A stretch of DNA of 64,000 bases from Mactra quadrangularis (GCA_025267735.1 CM046307.1:35517231-35581230), one strand, 5' to 3'. Counted from the first letter of the stretch, positions 40,506-52,268 are shown. Made by a program: numbers and translations. The notes: generated from the sequence alone by a model not told the origin.

Positions 40506-41552
40506 CCCTATCTTTGAATTTAGCCAGTGAACCGTGGACCAAGTCCACCGAAATCTCTGTCGATCCAGTGACTTATAGAAAGTGAGTGGTCCCAACTCCC
40601 AAGGTCCACCAACATCTTACGACCGCATTTATCCTTATTTAATATAACAATCCATTTTCTGTTGTTATATTGTTACTCTTATATAAAGTAGAACAGAGTA
40701 TATTATTCTAAACCATTAAAATGGACAGCATATGCCATATTTTAACATATCATTATGATTTCATTGGTCCAGTAAACTTTCATTCGTTCCAGAATAATAT
40801 CCATTTCGATGATGAAAGTTTGTAGTGAGACTGTATCAATGTACATGGTTTATCGAACAAACATCGACAATTTAAATTAGCGGGGTTAATATATACACCA
40901 CTAATGGTTGAATATAATTTACAAAAAACATGAACAATATTCCAGATGTGTGACAGAGTTGTAGCTCTCTACAGATGTCAATTTAAACGAATGAAACTAT
41001 CACAAAAATGTTTAACAAACACATCTATGCAATCATTTATGTTACATGTAGTATATGATTAAAAATTAATTTTAAATTCTTTAGCTGATATTTGTTCTAA
41101 AAATATTGCTTAATCTTGGGTTTATCAATTGAAATATGCAACCAAAGTTCTAAGTAAATTCCAGTAACTGTTTTTAAAAAGACTTCGACAAATGATCTAT
41201 TGATGATATGAATAACAAATAAGCATGAAGAGCTAGGTGGTAATTGTTAATTATAAGCGCTTAACTGGATGCATTTATTTGTATATAGTTGTCATAAACT
41301 AACTTGTATTGAGATTTTGAAATGCAAATAGTTCTGAATATAGCTCCGCACTAATTGAATAAACATCGCCTACAGTATGCCTATTTTTTATTCAAAAATA
41401 CATTAATTCTGCAAATTTCGCAAATGGGAAAGTATTTTGGCATTCTCATCATTTCAGGAATGCCGCCCTCCAAAATAGACGATCATAAACTATTTCGTTT
41501 TGTGAGCAAAGTTGAAACGTGTACAAATACTCAATACAACTTTGTACAGAAA
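40506..41552. other. AT-rich sequence, one foldback half-copy
   Basis: Apart from a half-copy of the foldback end at about 40870-40915 (TAGCGGGGTTAAT), I see nothing identifiable. The 70-codon plus-strand frame at 41355-41567 has no family features. Confidence 0.45.
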
Positions 41553-41965
41553 TTGCAAATAATATGACCGCTTTAAATCTGTTGTTTTTCAATTAAATAT
41601 GTACAATGCATTAAGTTTTCGTGAATAAAGCTATCTGACTGTACAAAAAGCGTCTGATCGTTGAGTTTTGGCGCTAACAGTGCCTAAAAGTGAATGTTTG
41701 CGAAGCAAAGTTACTAAAAAAGGTTCCATAAAGGAAAAAAAACAAGAATTTAGAGCCTAAATAAGATGTGTGAAAAAATACAATATAGATTTGAACGGAA
41801 TTTGCCTATAATACGACCGCTTAAAGTCTGTAATATTTCAGTTAAATCAGTATTGAGTTTTCAGTTATCATGAAATTTCTCAAGGAACAAATTAACTTTT
41901 TTATCGTTGAATTTTTAGGGCTTTCTGACCCCTAAAATTGATGTCGGTGAAACACATAGTTCACA
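41553..41965. repeat. Weak tandem pair, about 250 bp apart
   Basis: ATAATATGACCGCTTTAAATC (from about 41560) and ATAATACGACCGCTTAAAG (from about 41808) start two poorly conserved stretches, both followed by an ATTGAGTTTTC-like block and CGTTGAATTTT/CGTTGAGTTTT. An old diverged duplication is the simplest reading. Confidence 0.4.
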
Positions 41966-43051
41966 ATGGGTGCTTAATACAAGTATTCTGAAAGACAGTG
42001 TTTTACCCAGTTCTAAACCGTTACCCTTTTGTTGGAGCGGTTTGCTATCTTGCAGGTGTTCACTAAGCCTATAGCCACATAAAATAGTTTCATTTCGAAG
42101 TTTAAAAATATTGATAATAAAGTTAACGTTTCTCCGGATTTAAATACATTAATTCGTAATTTAGTGTATATGTATTCTGAAAACACTCATGCATATTAAT
42201 GATAAAAACAAAAACTAAATACGAGTAGGCTTAGAAAAACTATTTACAAATAAATGCATCCCGTGCTTAACGGCGCTCTCGACAACGTTTCTATTTCAGT
42301 GAAGTTCACGTCGTGTTTCAACAGTTACGTACCAGTAAATTTTTCGTCATCGAACGGTCAGTCGGTTAATGGTAGGCCTAGATCTCTGGATCCAAACTTT
42401 TAAGTTGTGAAAAGTAATTGTTTCAAAAGTTGGCAACGGACGTACGAAATTTTTCTTCATATTATAATAGTCATAATTCGTATGTACAATACGTGTACAT
42501 GGGTCAGTGTAAAAGAAGGCTATATCTTTAATTTTATTGTTAATTTACACTGTAGTTAAACTAGTTTTTCACTGACCAATCGGTGTATTGCATTTGACAA
42601 AACACATTCCGTATAATATAAATATAACATATAATAAAAGTACCTGTCTTTATGGTTGAAACATCTGGACAGTCGTGTATCAATAACTGATTGTCTCTCA
42701 TTCACATTGCTTATATTTTCAACTATATTTCTGAAACGACAAAGGGAGGTAACTATCAATTAACTGAAATGTAAGAACGAGAGTTATCTTTGAAGAATTT
42801 CTAATTCTACGTATTTACGTTCATGTATAACAGTATTCATTTCAGCTAATCTTTGATAATTATGCAATTGTTATTTACACTGTTTTTATTATTAATATTC
42901 TATTTTTATATCATGACAACCGGTTTATTTGATTTTTTTTTCTTGATTACGTTTTAGTAGCAAACTTTTTTTCCCGAGTGAAGAAATTAAATCTGTCAGG
43001 CTAGTGAAGAATGGTATACACCGCTGAGACCAGATATTAAACCTAAAAAGC
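41966..43051. other. AT-rich sequence, one small inverted repeat
   Basis: No gene recognised. At 42738-42795, ACAAAGGGAGGTAACT faces AGTTATCTTTG in a hairpin of about 58 bp. The motif ACAAAGGGAGATAACT recurs at 46626, so this may be a minimal MITE or its end. Confidence 0.4.
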
Positions 43052-43140
43052 CAGATTAGATCATTCTCGTTCCCAAAGTCTAGTAGGCTAGTATTGAGAA
43101 TCTTACTAGACTCTGGGTACGAGAATGGATTAGATTAGAA
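43052..43140. mobile_element. Small foldback element
   Basis: Arms at 43061-43088 and 43102-43129 pair almost perfectly: TCATTCTCGTTCCCAAAGTC on the left against GACTCTGGGTACGAGAATGG on the right, with about 13 bp between. Its size and structure fit a tiny MITE or two abutting transposon ends. Confidence 0.6.
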
Positions 43141-44190
43141 GTTGTCAGGTTAGATGTATAGGGTATTAACCACTAGATTACCAGACTACTACCACAACTT
43201 GCATGTTCAACACTATCCGCAGTAATGGGAAAGTGCATACTTGTACATATCGTCGCCTTAATTCCATAAACGTGTATATATGTCGATTTTTTTTCATCTG
43301 AGAAAAATCGAATGAACAGTTTTGAAAACCGGCTATTTATTTAAAACTTTACGGATCTTAACGAAATTTGGTTTACGCTTTAATCAATAAAAGCTTGGGT
43401 AAATACTAAAATTTCGTGCAGTTCTATGGAAATATGTTCTTACAATGAAAATAACATTGCATTGCTCAATAACATAGTAAGTTTTTAAAAAAAAACAAGC
43501 TTGTACACATACATGGTTTTGGAACCAATGAATTTGCTTCTGCAAGCGAGATATGTGGTTATGAAATTTATTAATTAAAATAAATAAACAATACAGTTGT
43601 GAAGAGTAGATGTAGCATAAAAATGAAATAATCGTTTGCAAGATATACCTCGGAAATCAAAAGTAGTAGGAATACAACAGATTGCAACACGTTTTAACTC
43701 CGGCGAATAACTCGGTGGCAATTAGTTATTATTATTGTTTAAACATGCAAATGTAAAGTCAATATTACGCTCATATCTCTAGTCTTAATATTTAAATAAA
43801 AAAACTTAAGTTATATGGTTTGGCTTATTCAAAAATAATAAAACTATTCTATGTTCAGAATAAAAAACTAGACTGGGATGATGATACTTCCGAATGAATG
43901 ATACTTGAAATAAAATATTTTCATACAAAGTTCTATAATTCCAATGACTTGTTTTAGCTTTGTAAAACAATGTAAGCATATATTTCTTCTTTAGTTCCTA
44001 ATTGTGAATGACATTTTCTTTTAGCTCAATTTGTTTTATTACATTTGGCGCAAATAAAGGGTGGAACGGCATATCAATAGAAGTAATCTTCGAATAGTCG
44101 TTGTTCCCAGATATTTTACATTTAAATATACATGAATAATGTTTTTAAACTAATATTGTCATTTTGGTGTTTGTTGTCTCATTGAATATA
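43141..44190. other. AT-rich sequence, nothing recognised
   Basis: Read on both strands; no repeat or gene identified. The 85-codon minus-strand frame at 43384-43641 is unsupported. Confidence 0.45.
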
Positions 44191-44556
44191 TACAGTACCC
44201 GCCTAACGTTTGGAAACATATTCATTTTGTATGCCTACCGAATAACTTTTATCTAAAATTAGATCACTTTTTATTTATAAATGATTTTTAGTTTTGCTTT
44301 ATTTTTTTATTATCATTATACTACAAAAGTAACATAACAACTATGTTATGGAAAATAATAACAATAAACATAGGAGGCTTTATGCTGTCAGAAGCTGAAT
44401 AATCTAAATGTACTGCATTAATGATATTTTTTATAATTCTATCATAAACTTTACTTAAAATATTTTAGAAATAATTAATCTACGAAAATACTTATTATTA
44501 AAAATTCAAGAGTTGGAGTAAATGTATTTGTCTCCAAGCTTTTGGTAAGTACTGTA
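44191..44556. mobile_element. MITE-2 (Tc1/mariner-like), copy 2
   Basis: Borders TA-CAGTACCCGCCTAACGTTTG and CCAAGCTTTTGGTAAGTACTG-TA. It shares length and interior with 39335-39710, including TTTTGTATGCCTACCGAATA near the left end and the order of AT-rich blocks. No coding capacity. Confidence 0.88.
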
Positions 44557-44728
44557 GAGATTTGGAGACAGTTTTTACGTCTATAATAAGTTTGGTTTGG
44601 GATGAGAAATCAATCGATTGCTATTTAAGTAGCTCTAAACATCTGAATGTAGTGCAACTTAATTCAAAATGTAATCAAGGTATAGTCCAACAGAATTAAC
44701 CTGAGCTGGGACTACCTTATTATAACAA

Positions 44729-45206
44729 CTAGATGGGAGCCCGTGCAAGCACGGGCTTTAGGTAAATATTATTGTGTAATGAAACCGGCAATGTTTGTAT
44801 ACGCAATATTTACGTGGACGACCTGTACTTTGAACATCATAATTTACAACAAAAAGGCTAAACTTGTAGAAATTATTGAAATGTAACAGAAAAGATGAAA
44901 AAAATATTCGGCTCCCTGAGGGACGAATTTACTTGTGGTGGCAGTGGTTATTGATTTAATAAAGGGAAATAACCGCTGCGGGGAGTTTGGTCTATTTTTA
45001 GTTTTATCTAGAACTATTTTTAGACACAAAAACCCACTATTTTTGTTGATTTTTGGTAGTTTTTGCAAATATCAAGAGGCTTTGTCAAAAAAGAATTGTC
45101 AACTTGATATGCCGGTATATAGGTGCTCCAGCGACAAACAAAAGATTTATTCAAAGCTGCGCAGTTTCTTCCACAAAACAGGAAATTGCAAATTTAATAG
45201 TATAGA
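44729..45206 (-). mobile_element. Non-autonomous Helitron
   Basis: Read on the minus strand the element begins TCTATACTATTAAATTTGC right after an A. It ends with a perfect 9 bp-arm palindrome (AGCCCGTGC TT GCACGGGCT, plus 44738-44757), a 5 bp spacer and CTAG, followed by T. The 5' TC with a TCTATACTA-type start, a 3' hairpin, CTRR and insertion between A and T are the defining Helitron features. At 478 bp it is far too short for Rep/helicase and carries no such motif. The plus-strand frame 44935-45222 starts inside it and runs into the neighbouring SINE target, so it is not a gene. Confidence 0.8.
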
Positions 45207-45227
45207 TTACACTCTTCACTAACATTA

Positions 45228-45511
45228 TTTTATTTATTGGATTTAACGCCATATCGACACAATTTAGGTCATTTCACGGCGTCCAGCGCACCTAACCTAG
45301 CTTTCCTGGACCATTGTCTATAACCAGTACTCACCTTCCCTTCCACAAGGCCGGAAACTTCTCCATATTATCTAATCAATGGAGGAAAATCGACATTATT
45401 GTCAAATTTTCATGGAAGGATATAACCTCCCCGGGTGGGATTCGAACCCGCACCCCCTCGGGCACGAGTATTCAAATCCCGGCGCGCTACCAACTGCGCT
45501 ATCGACCCGGG
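45228..45511 (-). mobile_element. Full-length tRNA-derived SINE
   Basis: The minus strand starts CCCGGGTCGATAGCGCAGTT (A box TAGCGCAGTTGG) and has a B box GGGTTCGAATCCC about 45 bp further on, both matching the internal RNA polymerase III promoter of tRNAs. A body of about 190 bp and a short A/T-rich 3' tail follow. Flanking repeats TTCACTAACATTA (45215-45227) and TTCACTAAACATTA (45514-45527) are the target duplication. Plus-strand frame 45314-45535 is its shadow; similar frames appear wherever this SINE occurs. Confidence 0.92.
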
Positions 45512-45857
45512 TTTTCACTAAACATTAAATCGTGAGTTTCCGTATGTGTGTACACGGTTATACACGGGTTTATAACAACCGGTGTGACTGTAAATCAATT
45601 TATTAAAAGTGACATGCTATTATACTTTTAATTTTGGACACATTAGTTTTTGGGGAAACAAGTAACTCAGCAATGTTATGGCACAGTTTCAAAGTATTTA
45701 TTCTTATGAAAACAACATTAATTGTCAGAGCGTGTATTTTGCCGAAAGCGTCCGATAAAGCGCGATTTAAAAACGAAGACAAAAATAGACTGTAAATATT
45801 GAGTTTAATATATTCTTGCATAAAGGTCAAGCTCAGGTTAATTCTGTCGGACTATAA

Positions 45858-46734
45858 TATATAGTCAAGTGATCTCCATAATGTAAACAGACTCATTAAT
45901 TTCTTGCAACAGTCATGTAATAGAAGAGATTCAAATAGTGCATAAACTAACAATTACATTTTTATGTCTAAAAATGCCCATGTAAGCCTCTGAATTGTTA
46001 TTGTTTATTCTGAATCCTCAGCACAAGATTTTTTTGCAAATATGTTAGTTGGCCATTCGATTCAATTTGTGCGAAATGTATTTAGCTAAAGATCAGTATT
46101 CACTAGTCGAATTGGGCATTTTCGGAAAAGGTATAAGTTATATTCAGCGCTACGTTTTGTTATTCAGTTATATGTCTAGACAAAGAAAGTTCAAGTGACT
46201 ATAGACCTTGGAGATGCAAGAGGCACACCCCACCTTTGCATAATATGTTCAGATAAGTGCACTTTGTTAATACATACAAAAACTAATAAAATGTCACGGT
46301 ACATGTTGCATAATGATATTTCATACATAACTTGGTGTTTTTGTTCATTGTGGTTTTACTTAATGCACATGTAACTAGCATGCCTATCTCAGAGCATTGT
46401 ATAGGGTATTACAGTACCTGTGTGTTGGAGCAAAGTCATGTTTAGCCTTTTTATACTATGAAAATGATATATTTCAAGAAAGCAACTATCTTAAATAAGT
46501 AAAACAAGTACCTGCTATGTTGTTGATATTTCTAATGATTCAAGTTTGAAGAATGATGACTCAATGTTTGATGTCTCACATTCATTTTACATCTAGTTTC
46601 AACAACTAAATATATCACTGAAATAACAAAGGGAGATAACTATCAATATACTGAATTTCATATTAAGTGGACGCTATTCTTTAAGATTGGATATGCTTGT
46701 CCACGGACACGTGAATTCAAAATGTCAACTAAAA
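45858..46734. other. AT-rich sequence, nothing recognised
   Basis: Only the short motif ACAAAGGGAGATAACTATCA at 46626, shared with 42738, stands out. No coding signal. Confidence 0.45.
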
Positions 46735-47120
46735 AGTCATTCGGAACTACTTCGGCGATTTTCCACGCAAATACACCTCGGATATCACGAGGAGCGAAAG
46801 TAGTTCCAACATAGAATCTAGCCTCGTTCCCGACGTTTACTCAATAGAACGCTGGCACACACAAAAAATGACGGACGATTATGGGCAGTTAAAGCTCTTC
46901 AATGCCTGTAACTTTATATTAACAAAGTTGATCCTTAAACATTTTTGTGTACTCGATACTTTCTGAAAAATGATCTGCCATGTTAGTTGTTTACATCGGC
47001 ACTACTTAACCTATGAGGTTAATCGCCTGACCTCATAACTTGGTTGTATTTCTACTACGTTTGATATCCGAGGTATATCTTCGTAGATGATCGCCGAGGT
47101 CGTTCCGAATGCTAAAAAGT
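46735..47120. mobile_element. Inverted-repeat element, about 385 bp
   Basis: The left arm (46735-46790) carries AAAAGTCATTCGGAAC, CTTCGGCGAT and ACACCTCGGATATC. The right arm (47064-47120) is its complement, with GATATCCGAGGTAT, ATCGCCGAGG and GTTCCGAATGCTAAAAAGT. The arms are about 56 bp with several mismatches. No target duplication was identified and the borders are soft. The 73-codon minus frame 47033-47254 crosses the right arm and is not supported as a gene. Confidence 0.55.
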
Positions 47121-47796
47121 ATTACTTGTTCAATGACCAGTGGGCTGAAAATGTTCACTTGTCCGCACACGTAAATGTACGAGTCGGACAAGTCTGACAC
47201 AGGAATTCCACGCCTTTGCTTATAGTATTTTTCTAATTCTACAACACCCTTCAAAAGTTGTTGAACAAAATTCTGATTTTAGGATAAACCCATTTATATA
47301 CATGTATTCTTATGAAAAAATAATATTGCCATACGACGATTTAAACTTTTTACATGAACAACCTCTAAATAAACTTTCAGAAGGCATGATTAGTTATCAA
47401 AATTCCATGTATCAATGATTTTGGAAGGTACTGTATATCTTTAAGAACATTTCAATCAGTATTCATTTTCCGTGGTGCTTTTCACAAAAAAATCTAATGA
47501 TAAAAGTCATCGTACGTCAAAAGCAAGAACAATCAATAATAATGTCATGTTTTGGTCGACCGATTCCAAATGTTATTAAATTATGTAGAATATTGTATAC
47601 TTTTTGGATGTCATATCATGGTAGGCCTAATTTTTATTATGCATCTAATTTTGAACTTCAAAATTATGAATTGGATTTGCGATAACTTTTTTCATAAGAG
47701 TTTTTGTGAAAAGGAGCACACTTCATTCGTACACTGTACATCTCACATGAAAGTTGAACACGCTTCTTTTCGCCAAAATAACAATTTTTTCATATC
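47121..47796. other. AT-rich sequence, nothing recognised
   Basis: Two overlapping plus-strand frames (47497-47685, 47552-47833) lack family features. A lone GGAAGGTACTGTA at about 47424 resembles a MITE-2 end without a partner. Confidence 0.4.
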
Positions 47797-48095
47797 AAGT
47801 CAAAGTCAAAGTCAAAATATTTTATTGGCATAAACAATATGTTCATCGCAAAACTGATATGAATTGTCTCTTATTGGCTTCCAATATGCAAATTTAGTGG
47901 ATTCAAAAAATGAAGTCAAACAATAATTAAACAACTCAATACAGTGGATATTCAATATGGCCGCCAAAAATAACTTACGTAACATTAGCGCTGAGTTGAA
48001 ATATGAAGTCAAAAATAAATCATCAAACCAAATGTTGGATAATTCAAAATGACCGTCGAAAAAAATATTATAAAACCTTTCATGCAATTTAAAAA
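47797..48095 (-). mobile_element. 3' end of a non-LTR retrotransposon or related SINE
   Basis: On the minus strand the sequence ends AATAAAATATTTTGACTTTG and continues as a short TTGACT repeat (plus 47800-47818). Simple-repeat tails right after an AATAAA signal are typical of CR1/RTE-type non-LTR elements and SINEs that borrow their tails. The upstream 250 bp would be 3' UTR; the 91-codon frame 47812-48087 has no reverse transcriptase motif. Family is uncertain. Confidence 0.45.
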
Positions 48096-48211
48096 CATAC
48101 TCTTGTTAATAGAAACTTCGTAGAAAACAAAATGAACTACTATTACTAAGACGTGATATTGCGTAAATATATTTTCAAAATGCATAGTTGCGTATACATT
48201 TGAAAGCTAAA

Positions 48212-48280
48212 GTAGTGGCCCAGTGGTATGATTAGAGTTTTAAGACCGAGAAGGCCTTCGTTTGAACTTCACTAGGGATA
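48212..48280 (+). mobile_element. tRNA-like SINE head, third type
   Basis: TGGCCCAGTGGTATGATTAG (A-box-like) is followed about 35 bp later by CGTTTGAACTTC (a decayed B box). No acceptor stem is present. Most likely a SINE head relic. Confidence 0.4.
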
Positions 48281-50059
48281 CGCATGATAGCTTGATTGAC
48301 ATATGGATTTTCGATTGTTTTATTTCACTTTGGTGTTAGTGAATATTTGCATGGTATAATTATTTAGCATCTTAGGGTAGCTTATTAGTGGGTTTAAATT
48401 TCCTCAGGAAATTCGATAGATACCCGTGGCTAAATGATCATTATGGGTGATAGCTGTATTCGATGTTATCATGCAAGCATTTAAGCAACAATATAGACTG
48501 TTAAGTCTTATGTTTTAAAGCAAAATTGTGGAGTGTTGTTTTTTTCGGGATGTAATTTAAAGCAGTGATTACTTGGCATGGAACGAGTTTCATCTTTAAT
48601 ATAGCGTATCAGATTTCTTAGTGCAGTCCATTTACTTTCCCTATTTCTACTCTGTTTTATGCTATAAATAGTTTGTGATAAGACCGTTTGTGTACAAAAA
48701 CGACTTTGTTTAAAATATGAATGCACCAAGCTCTTCACAAAAAGTAAATGGTTTAACAGTCAACAATTGCTTGCATATATTCAATGTATGGTATTCTCCA
48801 TTTATCCAATAAAACAATATTTAGCATTTGTTCCATTTTCTTTAAGACTAACAAGTAATTTTGATTACTGCTCCATTTATGATTTAATAATAATTTCTTG
48901 TTTCCCCTCTCAATCATAGACTAGCCCTTAAAACTAATGCAGTCTACATAAATTAGTTGGTGTCAGGTTGCTCGGGACAACTACATTTTAGTTCAGCCTT
49001 CTATAGTAACGTGAGTAATCAAATATAACCTTAAAACAGACCAAAACTTTACAATTTTTCAAAAAAATAAAAAAAACAACATAATTAAAGAAGAAAGTTT
49101 AAACTTTTTAGCATCATTTGCACAAAATTGATATCTTAAACAATAAAAAGATATGGCCGTTTAAAGAATTTTCCCCCATACTTTTCTATTGAAAGTCGAG
49201 CATCGATTTGAGATCATGTATGGGCCTAAAAGTTGGACATGGAGCTTCTAAAAGGACCTGGTCGGGCAACCAATTTCATTTCCTAATTTCGTAGAATGCT
49301 AGCTAATGATCGAATATCTTTGCATCATATCATTTGGCTAAATTTACAATGCTTAAACCAATGCAGAATGTTCCATAATTAAAAAAGACCGTTGCTTATG
49401 TGACAAGACAGTGACAGAAAAGTAAAGGCAAAGAATCATTGAAGTGGACAATTAATTTCTTGAGAAGTGGTTAAAACATTTACAGCCAAACCAAACAAAA
49501 AAAATACAAAAATAAATCTAACATTTGAATCTAACACTATGCAATAACAGATCATAAAAAATTTGCTAAAATTTTAACTTGTAACTCATGAGAATGTATA
49601 TACAAGGGCAGATAGAAAAGTAGCTGGAAAGGTCGCATAACTTTTTTATTTATGCACAAATCGCAATGAACTTTTCAACACTGGCACTTTCGGGAATGGT
49701 GTATGGTCCGACAGAAAAAAGGTGAAAATACTTATGCGTAACCTACGGTCTCTATGACAACGAAATTAATGTATAATACATACATGTATAGAAATATTAC
49801 ACCATAATCAAGGGTGGCAGAAAACACAAGGTATATTTTCTACAAAAACAATACTGCAGGAACTTATACGCTATTTCCCGTGGGCCCATATTCACTATCG
49901 CTTTTTGAGTCTAAAACTGAGTACATGTAGTTTTAGACTTTAGACTCAGACTCTGACTCAAAAGTAGAAAAAACGGTATTCACAAAAAAATTGAGTCTTG
50001 AGTCTGAGTCTAAAATCAGAGTTCGAGTCATGAATTCCATGTAGGCCATGAAGTTAGCT
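48281..50059. other. AT-rich sequence with one short repeat cluster
   Basis: No gene recognised. At about 49905-50030 the motif GAGTCTAAAACT and its variants recur in both orientations (GTTTTAGACT, TTGAGTCTGAGTC) between TATTCACTA and GGTATTCAC, suggesting a small foldback element. Confidence 0.4.
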
Positions 50060-50900
50060 TTCTATTAAATATTCAAAAGTTTATTCGTTGAATAAACGGC
50101 TAATTATAGTAAATTTATATGTAGATGTCAATTCACATTTAAATCTATTCTGTAGTCAATTATTCAATGCTGAACAAACAGCTATCATTTAAGAAGTTTA
50201 TTCAGAAATCTATTCGTTCATAACATACGCTCGTAGCTTTGCGTTAAGAAGTGTATTCAGAAGTCTTTTCGCGGAAATATAGCTATACATTTTGAATGTT
50301 CAGGAAATGTAATCGCGAAGTCGTAAATAGACAGCTATCTTATCAAAAGTATATTTAGAAGTCTATTCGCAAAATATAGCTATGCATTCAAAATAGCATT
50401 CCACAGGACTATTCGTAAAGTGACGAATAGACAGCTTTATATTCAGAAGTCTGTTTAGATGTAAATTCTCAAAAACATAACTGTGCTTTAAGAATGTTCC
50501 AGAAGTATTTTCGTGAATTGCACTTAGACAGATATCTATTTAAAAGCTGTTTATTTGTCACTTTATGAACTGACCTTGCGGACATTCCAAATGCATACAT
50601 ACGTTTTCGCGAATTAACTTCTAAACACACCTTTGAGTTGACAGCTATCTATTCATCACTTCACGAATAAACTTCTCAATATATTTATGAATTTATTACT
50701 AAATAATTCCTAACATACTTTTGAATAGACTTCTGAATGGACAGCTACCTATTTGGCATTATATTTTTTTATAAGTAGACTTCCGAATAGATTTCTAAAT
50801 GCATTAATATGTGTTCAATATATGCGGATAGACTTCTAAATATATTCTCTTTAAACAGGAGTATGTTCGGCGAAGAAACTTTTGAATAGCTAACAGACGA
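50060..50900. repeat. Degenerate repeat field with an orientation switch
   Basis: Motifs AGAAGTCTATTCG, ATAGACAGCTAT and CGTGAAAT recur irregularly about every 60-120 bp. From about 50560 onward their complements (CGAATAAACTTCT, AATAGACTTCTGAAT) dominate, so the region looks like a diverged array folded on itself. No unit is conserved well enough to give a consensus. Confidence 0.5.
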
Positions 50901-51119
50901 TAGCTAACTTCACTCCAAACATTTGTAGGGTACTATACTATATATACTTATGTGAAAAACATAAAACTTAACAATATTGACAAATTGCTAATATTTTACA
51001 AGTGTAAAGATATTTATGGATGGCACTGTATATAGTGTCCATGTACTCGGTGCAAGACCTTGTCTACTGCAAATGGTCGAACCAGGCATATCAGGCAGAT
51101 CGATCTATCACATTATATA

Positions 51120-51742
51120 CACACTGGCGTCCAAAAGTTTCTTCACAAACTTATTTTGTCATGTTTTACTTTATTTGTTATTGAAAAAAATAGTGAAAAC
51201 TCATTATCATTCATATCTTAGTGTATACTTATAAATTATATGAAAGAACATAATTAGTGACTATAGTCAGTTATCTTTCCCTGATAAAACTGAAGCAATT
51301 CAATTGGTAAGTAGGTCCTTACAGTTGGAATTCTCGGATTTTATCTTGAAGTCCTATGTAAAGATAACAAAATATTGCATCTAATATCTGTCTTGTTAAT
51401 TAAGATATTACAAGAAGTGATTAAATTTAGATAGTTCTTTACCCTAAAAATACTTGAGTTGAATTTCAAACAAATTAAATGATTTACAAAAAGTTATTTA
51501 AGATTAATTTTGGCAAATTGACATTAAAAAGTAAGGGTAAAATCCGAGTAATCCAACTAATAGGACCTACCTAATTGAAGTGTATACAAGGGGAAATAAC
51601 TGACTAAAGTCCCGTATTGACGGTCTAAGATAAACTGTATATTACTTGTGAATCTCAAAACAACACGTAAAGTAGATCTTATACATATATTCATTAAAAT
51701 TAAAATTTAACTTTTGTAAAGAAACGTTTTGGTCCCAGTGTG
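51120..51742. mobile_element. Tc1/mariner-like element with MITE-1 inside
   Basis: The left end CACACTGGCGTCCAAAAGTT, continuing CTTCACAAA, faces the right end TTTGTAAAGAAACGTTTTGG, continuing CCCAGTGTG: about 28 bp inverted repeats. A TA precedes the left end; the right-hand TA is not preserved. Subtracting the MITE-1 at 51254-51614 leaves about 260 bp, so the host element is itself a MITE. Confidence 0.7.
51254..51614. mobile_element. MITE-1, copy 4, inverted and nested
   Basis: Opposite orientation to copy 1: starts AGTGACTATAGTCAGTTATC and ends GAAATAACTGACTAAAGTCCC. Interior blocks match as complements (TTAAGATTAATTTTGGCAAA, AAAATCCGAGTAATCCAACT). Confidence 0.85.
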
Positions 51743-51906
51743 ATTGGTACATATGTTCCAGTTTTTAATGTATATTATGCTAAGTATTGGTAAAATTAAA
51801 AACCAAATCAAACATTTACGAAAGTGTAAAGGTAATTATAGATGGCACTACATAGACTATCTATATTTTATATACATTTATAAGGGACTTTAGCATAACT
51901 GCAATA

Positions 51907-52268
51907 AGGGATATTAGTCAGTTATTTCCCCTTGTATACTCTTCAAATAGATAGGCCCAATCAGTTGGATTACTCAGAATTTTTACCTTTACTTTCCAAT
52001 GTCAATTTGCCACAATTAATCCGAAATAACTTTTTTGTAAATCATTTAATTTGTTTGAAATCAAGCTTAGTATTGTTAAGGTAAAGAACTATCTAAATTT
52101 TATTATTTCTGTTAATATCTTAGCAAACAAGAAAGATATTAGATGAAATATTTATTTACCATTACATTGGACTTCAAGGTAAAATCCAAGGATTCCAACT
52201 GATAGGACCTACTTACCAAATGGATTGTTTCAGATTTTATCAAGGAAAGATAACTGACAAAAGTCCCT
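51907..52268. mobile_element. MITE-1, copy 5
   Basis: Starts AGGGATATTAGTCAGTTATT and ends GATAACTGACAAAAGTCCCT; interior collinear with copy 1. The right terminus is the best preserved of the five. Confidence 0.87.

Larger units (their letters stand above)
44678..45857. mobile_element. TIR element hosting a Helitron and a SINE
   Basis: TATAGTCCAACAGAATTAAC, continuing to CTGAGCT, at 44678-44704 faces AGCTCAGGTTAATTCTGTCG, continuing to GACTATA, at 45831-45857: a 27 bp inverted repeat with one mismatch. Removing the nested Helitron and SINE leaves about 400 bp, MITE-sized. The TA next to each end fits a TA target but is not proven. Minus-strand frame 45603-45830 has no family features. Confidence 0.7.

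Noticed and set aside
44738..44757. Bacterial-type terminator hairpin
   Set aside because: Eukaryotic context; the palindrome sits 5 bp from CTAG in a Helitron 3' end, which explains it better.
44935..45222. 95-codon frame as a gene captured by the Helitron
   Set aside because: It runs past the Helitron border into the SINE target site and has no recognisable domain.
45428..45511. tRNA gene
   Set aside because: A and B boxes are present but the flanking arms do not form a cloverleaf acceptor stem, and the same sequence heads dispersed SINE copies. It is a SINE promoter.
47033..47254. 73-codon minus-strand frame as a gene
   Set aside because: It overlaps one arm of an inverted-repeat element and has no family features or conserved neighbours.
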